A stretch of 64,000 nucleotides of DNA from JANPPS01 sp964242575 (GTDB lineage Bacteria; Pseudomonadota; Alphaproteobacteria; Acetobacterales; Acetobacteraceae): assembly GCA_964242575.1 (NCBI GenBank), contig CAXTCN010000005.1:1-64000 (forward strand), written 5' to 3'. A program made the position numbers and the translations under genes. The notes below the pieces were generated by a model that searched no databases, had not been told where the DNA came from, and saw nothing but the letters and a program-made list of their open reading frames with translations. This document shows, one piece after another, positions 58,466 to 64,000 of the stretch. Each line of letters begins with the position of its first letter. Positions within the stretch are counted from its first letter, which is position 1.

Positions 58466-58483
58466 GGCTGCGCGCTGGCGCTG

Positions 58484-60178
58484 TCAAGACGCTCGCTTGC
58501 GCGCCTCCCACTTGGCCCGTTCCTCCTCCACCAGCTCCTTTTTTGACAGCTTGCCAATCAGGGTGCGCGGCAGGCTGTCGCGAACCTCGATCTGCTTCGG
58601 CATCTCGATGGGCGAGATGTGGTCCTTGAGGAACGTCGTCAGCGCCTCCGGTTCGAGCGTCGCGCCGGGCTTCAGCACGATGAACGCCTTTACGGTCTCG
58701 CCGCGATAATCGTCAGGGATGCCGATCACGGTGCACTCGGCGATAGCCGGGTGCTGGTAGATCGCGTCCTCCACGACGCGCGGATAGACGTTGTAGCCGC
58801 CGGCGAGGATCAGGTCCTTGATGCGGTCCACGATGTAGAAATAGCCCTGCTCGTCCATCGTGGCGATGTCGGCCGTGCGAAAAAAGCCGTCCGGCGTGGT
58901 GGACGCGGCGGTCTCCTCCGGCCGACGCCAGTAGCCAAGCATAACTTGCGGCCCCTTGACGCACAGCTCCCCCCGCTCGCCTTGCGGCACCCGGCGCAAC
59001 GGGTCGGCCGGGTCACGCAACTCGATGATGGTGCCCGGGAGCGGCAGGCCGATCGAGCCCGCCTTGTTGATCCCGTCTGGCGGGTTGCAGGTGCAGCTCG
59101 GGCTGGTCTCTGTAAGGCCATAGCCCTCCACCACCACGCAGCCGGTGCGCGCCTCGAACCGCGCCTTGACCTCGGGCGGCAGCGGCGCGCCCCCGCTGAT
59201 GCAGAAGCGGATGCTGGTGAGGTCGGCGCGTCCCTTGAAGCTGGCGATGGCGTTGAACATGGTGGGCACGCCGGGCATGAACGTCGGGCGCCGGCGGCCG
59301 ATGGTCGCGACTGCCTGCGCCAGCTCGAACCGCGGCAGCATGATGATTTCGGCCCCGGCGTTGACCGAGAACAGCAGGACCGTGGTCATGGCGAACACGT
59401 GGAAGAACGGCAGGGCGGCCAGCATGCGCTCCTGGCCGGGCCGGGCGCCGGCGAACACGGCCGCGCCCTGCATGGTGTTGGCATACAGGTTCGCGTGGCT
59501 GAGCATCGCGCCTTTCGACAGGCCGGAGGTGCCGCCGGTGTACTGCAGCACTGCCACGTCGCGCAGCGGATCGATCTCGACCGGCGTGGGCGTGCCCGGC
59601 GCCAGGAGGTCCGCCAGCCAGACGTGCGACGCGTCTCGCGGGATTGCGGCATGGTCCCGGCGTTTCAGGACACGGAACATCGTGCGTTTCGTAGGCGGCA
59701 GCATATCCGCGAATGGGCAGACGATCAGCCGCGGCACCACGCTTTTGTCCAGCAGCGACCGCGCCTTTGGGTAGGTCGCGTTGAGATCGAGCGTCGCCAT
59801 CGCCTGCAGCCCGGCGTCGCGCGCCTGTGCCTCCACTTCACGCTCGGTATAAAGCGGATTGAAGTTCACCACCGTCAGCCCGGCCCGCAGCGCCCCAAAG
59901 AACAACAGCACGTAGGCCGGGCAGTTGGGCAGCAGCAGGCCAATCCGGTCGCCCTTGCGAAGGCCTAACCGTTGCAGCCCGGCCGCAATGGTGTCGCTGG
60001 CCGCCGCCGCCTGGGTCCAAGTGGTGTGGCGGCCCAGGAAGTCGAACGCGGGACGGGGGCCGAACCGCGCGCCGGCGTTCTCCATCAGCGTGTGCAAGAG
60101 GCCTACCGGGACCGGAGCGTGCCAGTCCATCGAGGGAGGATAGTGGTCGAGCCAGGGGCGTGGCCCCTCACTGTCCAT
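58484..60178 (-). CDS. fadD: Long-chain fatty-acid-CoA ligase
   Basis: 564 residues; activates imported fatty acids with ATP and CoA. AMP-binding motif YTGGTSGLSKGAMLSH, A5-like VEGYGLTETSP, and C-terminal YFYIVDRIKDLILAGGYNVYP followed by Lys in RTLIGKLSKKELVE are all present. The start RPWLDHYPPSMDW is conserved at family N-termini. It lies ten bases after fadL and 54 bases before merR. Confidence 0.95.
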   Translation of the reverse strand: MDSEGPRPWLDHYPPSMDWHAPVPVGLLHTLMENAGARFGPRPAFDFLGRHTTWTQAAAASDTIAAGLQRLGLRKGDRIGLLLPNCPAYVLLFFGALRAGLTVVNFNPLYTEREVEAQARDAGLQAMATLDLNATYPKARSLLDKSVVPRLIVCPFADMLPPTKRTMFRVLKRRDHAAIPRDASHVWLADLLAPGTPTPVEIDPLRDVAVLQYTGGTSGLSKGAMLSHANLYANTMQGAAVFAGARPGQERMLAALPFFHVFAMTTVLLFSVNAGAEIIMLPRFELAQAVATIGRRRPTFMPGVPTMFNAIASFKGRADLTSIRFCISGGAPLPPEVKARFEARTGCVVVEGYGLTETSPSCTCNPPDGINKAGSIGLPLPGTIIELRDPADPLRRVPQGERGELCVKGPQVMLGYWRRPEETAASTTPDGFFRTADIATMDEQGYFYIVDRIKDLILAGGYNVYPRVVEDAIYQHPAIAECTVIGIPDDYRGETVKAFIVLKPGATLEPEALTTFLKDHISPIEMPKQIEVRDSLPRTLIGKLSKKELVEEERAKWEARKRAS

Positions 60179-60188
60179 GCAGACGGTC

Positions 60189-61496
60189 CTAAAACTGCGT
60201 GCGCGTGCCGAACGATATGATGTCGACGCTGTTGCTATATGTGCCCGTCAGCACGTCGTTAGTAGCGTTGGTCTCGCCAAGCCGCGAATCTTTCACGAAA
60301 ATGTGGGCGTAGCCGGCATCAACCGTGACGCCTGGCAGGACCTTGTAGCTGGCGCCGACCGCGAGCCAAATACGGCTTTCATCCGGCACGCGGGCCGTGC
60401 GATAGGCGTTCGACACCGGAGACTTGTCGTAGGCGGTGCCGGCGCGGAGCGTCAGCGTGTCATTCACCTTATAGGCCGCGCCAAGCGAGGCGAAGTAGCT
60501 GTTGTCGTACCGTTGCGGCGTCGACGTCAGCAGCTCGCCGTTGTCCCGGAACGCATTGAGGTTTTTGAACTGCGACCAGTTGGTCCAGCTTACCTCGGCG
60601 GACACGGTCCAGTTCGGTCCCAGGCCCTGCGTGATGCCGATGGTCGCCGTGTCCGGCAGCACCAGCTTGGCGTTGCCGCCGGAGTTGCGGAACCGGTTGT
60701 TGAGGTTAAGCGGCGCCGGCACGATGTAGTCCGCCGTGCCCTCAAAGTTTTGCTGGATGCGGGAACGGTATGCTAGGCCGATGTTGGTCGAGGGTCCCGG
60801 CTGGATCAGCGCCCCCACGTTCCAGCCGAACGCCCAATCATCCCCGCGCAGGCGGAAGTAGCCGTCCGGCAGGGTGACCGGACGCCGCAGCGCCTGGGTG
60901 CCCAAGGTCGAGGAGTTGACGAAGGTGGTGAACTCCGCGCGCGCGTACTGCGCCGAGAAGCCCGCGCCGAGCGAGAGCCAGGATGCGACCTGGTAGGCGA
61001 TGGCCGGGTTGATGTTGAACGTCTTGAGGTCGCTCTTGTCCGTGTGGTAACGGCCGACGAAGTTGCCGCCATAAGTCGTGGCGAGGCCGAACGGCGACGT
61101 GAGCGCCAAGCCGAGCGTGACCTGCGGCGCGACCCGGTATGTCACGAAGCCATGCGGCACCAGCGCGACGTTGCCGCCGTCTCGTCCGTCCCGGCCGCTG
61201 ATGGGCCGGCCGAAGGCGTCCCTGGCGCTGCCCTTGAACGTAAAGGACGGCACGATGATGCTGCCGCCGCCCTGGACCTGTAGGCCAGGCAGTTGCGTCA
61301 TGCCGGCCGGGTTGTCGAACACGGTGGAGGGCGCGTCGGCCGCCGATGCCGCGCCGGAGAACGCATTGCCAAGGCCGACGGCGCTGTCCTCCTTGAGCTG
61401 GAACGCGGCCGCATGAGCGTCCGTGCCGGCGCACAGCGTGGCGGCGATCAACGTGGTGGCGAGCAGGCCAGTGCGAAACTGCATGCGGTGCGACAA
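60189..61496 (-). CDS. fadL: FadL/TodX outer-membrane fatty-acid transporter
   Basis: 435 residues. A signal peptide (ending DAHAAA) is followed by AFQLKEDSAVGLGNAFSG and STVFDNPAGMTQLPG, the hatch-domain hallmarks including the NPA element; the rest is beta-barrel ending in Phe. The start TTG at 61496 is preceded at eight bases by GGAGAGG, while the ATG four codons later sits too far from it; TTG is preferred. It supplies fatty acids to FadD. Confidence 0.92.
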   Translation of the reverse strand: MSHRMQFRTGLLATTLIAATLCAGTDAHAAAFQLKEDSAVGLGNAFSGAASAADAPSTVFDNPAGMTQLPGLQVQGGGSIIVPSFTFKGSARDAFGRPISGRDGRDGGNVALVPHGFVTYRVAPQVTLGLALTSPFGLATTYGGNFVGRYHTDKSDLKTFNINPAIAYQVASWLSLGAGFSAQYARAEFTTFVNSSTLGTQALRRPVTLPDGYFRLRGDDWAFGWNVGALIQPGPSTNIGLAYRSRIQQNFEGTADYIVPAPLNLNNRFRNSGGNAKLVLPDTATIGITQGLGPNWTVSAEVSWTNWSQFKNLNAFRDNGELLTSTPQRYDNSYFASLGAAYKVNDTLTLRAGTAYDKSPVSNAYRTARVPDESRIWLAVGASYKVLPGVTVDAGYAHIFVKDSRLGETNATNDVLTGTYSNSVDIISFGTRTQF

Positions 61497-61636
61497 AGCC
61501 GGTTCCTCTCCCGTTGCCCTGGACGTTCGTAGCGTCTGGTTTGCCTGTTAATCGAATGTTCACGAACGCGTGTCAAACAGCTTCTGGCTTGCGTTACTCG
61601 AATGACGCGCACGGCAACACGAAAGACACAGGCCCT

Positions 61637-62392
61637 TCAATCGCCTGACCGGTTCCGTCCCAGGAACGCCGTGAACGCCGCCCGGGCCTCGGCGCCCTGC
61701 AGCGCCGCACTGAATGCCTCCTCCTCCAGGCGCATGTGCGCCCGTATGGCCTCGGCGCCGCGACGCATTAGGCTGCGGCTTGCCATCAGCGCGCCGGGTG
61801 GCTGGGCCGCCAGCCGTCCGGCAACCCCCAAGGCATGGGCCTGCAACGCCTCCGCCGGCAGGACCGCGTTCACCAGCCCGGCCGCTTGAGCTGCTGGTGC
61901 GTCCAAGGCCTCGCCCAGCAGCAGCATCGCCGCTGCCCGGTGCGAGCCGATGGCCGCCGGCAGCAACATGCTGCTGCCGGCCTCGGGCACCAGCCCTAGC
62001 GCCACGAACGGCACGGAGAACCGTGCATCCGGCCCGGCATAAACCAGGTCGCAGTGCAGCAGCAGCGTGGCGCCAACGCCGATCGCCGGACCGTTCACGG
62101 CTGCCACGAGCGGCTTATCGAATGCGGCAATGGCGTGGATGAACCGGATCGCTGGCGACGGGCCAGGTTTCCCGGACTGAGCCAGGAAGTCCGCGATGTC
62201 GTTCCCGGCTGAAAACGTGTCGCCCTCCGCCGACAGCAGCACGGCCCGTATTGCGTCACGACCGCTCGCAGCGGCAAGCGCCTCGGTCAGCGCGTCGTAC
62301 ATCGCGCCGGTGATGGCGTTCTTCTTGCCGGGCCGGTTGAACCGCAGTTCGGTCACGCTGCCATGATTCACGGTGAAAATGTCGTTGGTCAT
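61637..62392 (-). CDS. Enoyl-CoA hydratase/isomerase family protein
   Basis: 251 residues, crotonase fold. The oxyanion region SAGNDIADFL is intact. The first hydratase Glu is replaced (GVGATLLLHCDL), while the second motif reads GLVPEAGSSMLLP; this pattern fits delta3-delta2-enoyl-CoA isomerases better than hydratases. GAAAGGACC upstream decides the ATG at 62392. It lies 140 bases before fadL and may help degrade unsaturated fatty acids. Confidence 0.9.
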   Translation of the reverse strand: MTNDIFTVNHGSVTELRFNRPGKKNAITGAMYDALTEALAAASGRDAIRAVLLSAEGDTFSAGNDIADFLAQSGKPGPSPAIRFIHAIAAFDKPLVAAVNGPAIGVGATLLLHCDLVYAGPDARFSVPFVALGLVPEAGSSMLLPAAIGSHRAAAMLLLGEALDAPAAQAAGLVNAVLPAEALQAHALGVAGRLAAQPPGALMASRSLMRRGAEAIRAHMRLEEEAFSAALQGAEARAAFTAFLGRNRSGD

Positions 62393-62493
62393 GGACCTGG
62401 TCCTTTCGGGTGGCCTGGCATGATGCTCGCCTCGCAAAGCTCTGATACAGCCCGTATGCGCGTGCGGCGAGGGATGGAGGCGTGCCCAGGACG

Positions 62494-64000
62494 ATGTCAG
62501 GACAATCCAGCACGGGCGCCCGGTGGGAGGCGCCGCCGCGGCCCACGCTGCGGGAGCGGGTGGGCGCCCTGCGTTCCCTGCCGCCGGTGCTCGCGCTGAT
62601 TTGGCGGACCAGCCCGGGGCTAATGCTGGCGACGCTCGCGTTGCGGCTGGTGCGGGCGCTGTTGCCGGTCGCGGGCCTGTTCGTCGCCAAGCTCATCATC
62701 GACGAGGTGCTGCGCCTGGTGCAGCTTCCGGACCGGCCCGCGGACTTCCCCGGGTGGCTCGGGAGCGGGCTACTGCTGCGGCTCGGATTGCTGCTGGCGC
62801 TTGAGCTGGGGCTGGCGGTGCTGACAGATGTGCTCGGGCGCGCCGTGCTGCTGGCGGACGGGCTGCTGTCGGAGCGCTTCACCAACGCCTCCAGCGTCCG
62901 GCTGATGCAGCACGCGGCGACGCTCGACCTGGAGGATTTTGAGGACAGCGAGCTGCAAGACAAGCTCGACCGCGCGCGCCGGCAGACCACCGGGCGAACC
63001 GGGCTGATCAGCACGTTGTTTGGGCAAGCGCAGGATATCGTGACGGTGCTGAGCCTCGCCGTGGGCTTGGCGGCATACGCGCCCTGGCTGATTGCGCTGC
63101 TGCTGGCGGCGCTGGTGCCGGCGTTCCTGGGCGAGGCGCACTTCAACGCGCTGAGCTACGCGCTGAGCTTTGCGCGCACGGCGGAACGGCGCGAGCTGGA
63201 TTACGTGCGCCAGACCGGCGCCAGCAGCGAGACGGCGAAGGAGGTCAAGATATTTGGCCTGAACAGCTTCCTGATCGAGCGGTACCAGGAGCTTGCCACC
63301 GGCTTCCAGCGCGAGAACTGGCGGCTTGCGGTCCGCCGGGCATCCTGGGGCGCCGTGCTCGCGGCGCTGGGCACTGTCGGGTATTACGCGGCCTACGCGT
63401 TCCTGGCCTGGCGCACCGTGACGGGCCAGTTCAGCGTCGGCGACCTCACGTTCCTGGCTGGGTCGTTCCTGCGGCTGCGTGGGTTGCTGGAGGGGTTGCT
63501 GACCGGCTTCTCCAGCACCGCCAGCCAGGCCATGTACCTCGACGACCTATTCTCGTTCTTTGAGATCACCCCCGAAATCCACTCGCCCGAGCACCCGCGC
63601 CCCATGCCGGCCACGGTCGGCGAGGGCTACGTGTTCGAGGACGTCGGCTTCCGCTACCCCGGCGCCGAGCGCTGGGCGGTGCGCAACCTGAGCTTCACGC
63701 TGCGCGCTGGCGAGGTCCTGGCGCTGGTGGGGGAGAACGGCGCTGGCAAAACCACGCTCGTTAAGCTGCTGGCCCGGCTGTACGACCCGGATGAAGGGCG
63801 TATCCTGTTGGCCGGGCATGACATCCGCGAGTACGATGTGGCGGCGTTGCGCGGCAGCATGGGCGTCATCTTCCAGGATTTCGTGCGCTACCATCTGACG
63901 GCTGCGGACAACATCGCGGTCGGGCGGATCGAGGCGCGGGCGGACCGGCCGCGGATCGAGGCGGCTGCCGACCGCGGGCTGGCCGCCGGCGTGATCGGCG
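62494..64000 (+). CDS. ABC transporter, fused permease and ATPase (partial, runs off right end)
   Basis: The first 502 residues of an exporter-type ABC protein starting MSGQSSTGARWE. About six membrane helices occupy residues 30-330. The ATPase domain starts near VFEDVGFRYPG and includes Walker A GENGAGKTT (codons from about 63727) and Q-loop VIFQDFVRY. The signature and Walker B lie beyond the window. It is divergent from the enoyl-CoA isomerase, with 101 bases between them. Substrate unknown. Confidence 0.9.
   Translation, partial: MSGQSSTGARWEAPPRPTLRERVGALRSLPPVLALIWRTSPGLMLATLALRLVRALLPVAGLFVAKLIIDEVLRLVQLPDRPADFPGWLGSGLLLRLGLLLALELGLAVLTDVLGRAVLLADGLLSERFTNASSVRLMQHAATLDLEDFEDSELQDKLDRARRQTTGRTGLISTLFGQAQDIVTVLSLAVGLAAYAPWLIALLLAALVPAFLGEAHFNALSYALSFARTAERRELDYVRQTGASSETAKEVKIFGLNSFLIERYQELATGFQRENWRLAVRRASWGAVLAALGTVGYYAAYAFLAWRTVTGQFSVGDLTFLAGSFLRLRGLLEGLLTGFSSTASQAMYLDDLFSFFEITPEIHSPEHPRPMPATVGEGYVFEDVGFRYPGAERWAVRNLSFTLRAGEVLALVGENGAGKTTLVKLLARLYDPDEGRILLAGHDIREYDVAALRGSMGVIFQDFVRYHLTAADNIAVGRIEARADRPRIEAAADRGLAAGVIG

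Overview
The window is GC-rich, densely coded DNA in which ATGA/GTGA/TTGA stop-start overlaps are common and tight same-strand operons dominate. Gene content (short type-II phosphatidylserine decarboxylase next to pssA, lpxB, secDF, form-II CO-dehydrogenase-like molybdenum hydroxylase, KaiC-like ATPase with a histidine kinase, MerR-controlled beta-oxidation genes) points to a Gram-negative alphaproteobacterium, plausibly Rhodospirillales/Acetobacteraceae. That placement is inference; no rRNA or tRNA gene was seen.

Layout. 1-3.4 kb: cytochrome b561-type protein, a membrane protein, and psd-pssA (phosphatidylethanolamine synthesis). 3.4-7.3 kb (minus): histidine kinase, double KaiC-like ATPase, CheY-like receiver and a CaiB-type CoA transferase packed as one operon. 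7.4-12.3 kb: ornithine/lysine decarboxylase, YihY protein, a pair of palindromic repeats, RlpA, an AT-rich relic, and a GT2/GtrA pair. 12.4-19.5 kb (plus): a full peptide/nickel-type ABC importer with two tandem binding proteins. 19.6-21.2 kb: lower-GC toxin/immunity-like locus of three overlapping frames. 21.4-22.5 kb: secreted protein with an internal duplication. 22.7-31.6 kb (plus): form-II CoxS-L-M-like molybdenum hydroxylase, a small conserved ORF, RraA-like protein, class II aldolase, an orphan pair of ABC ATPases and an iron-type alcohol dehydrogenase, followed by an AT-rich GIY-YIG/DUF4357 gene stitched on by an ATGA overlap.

32.6-43.2 kb: secD-secF, Gfo/Idh oxidoreductase, lpxB, DUF952, then a minus-strand run (XRE regulator, Nudix, AlaX-type editing protein, mercaptopyruvate sulfurtransferase, cystathionine beta-lyase, hisI) and hydroxypyruvate isomerase. 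43.3-48.7 kb (plus): AI-2E family permease, a second peptide-type ABC importer without a binding protein, and YraN. 48.8-52.7 kb (minus): a GT39 transferase whose N-terminus lies upstream of any usual start codon, a GT2 polyprenyl-phosphate transferase, and a photolyase-type FAD protein lacking the antenna domain. 52.7-62.4 kb (minus): a whole fatty-acid module (crotonase, fadL, fadD, merR regulator, fadA, fadB-type fusion, acyl-CoA dehydrogenase) with a palindromic operator before merR. 62.5-64 kb: a partial exporter-type ABC protein running off the window.

The most notable items are the GT39 gene whose probable start is ATA inside an ATAA overlap, the three-frame toxin/immunity locus, the kinase-KaiC-receiver operon, the duplicated secreted domain, the tandem palindromic elements near 9.9-10.0 kb, and the acquired GIY-YIG gene.
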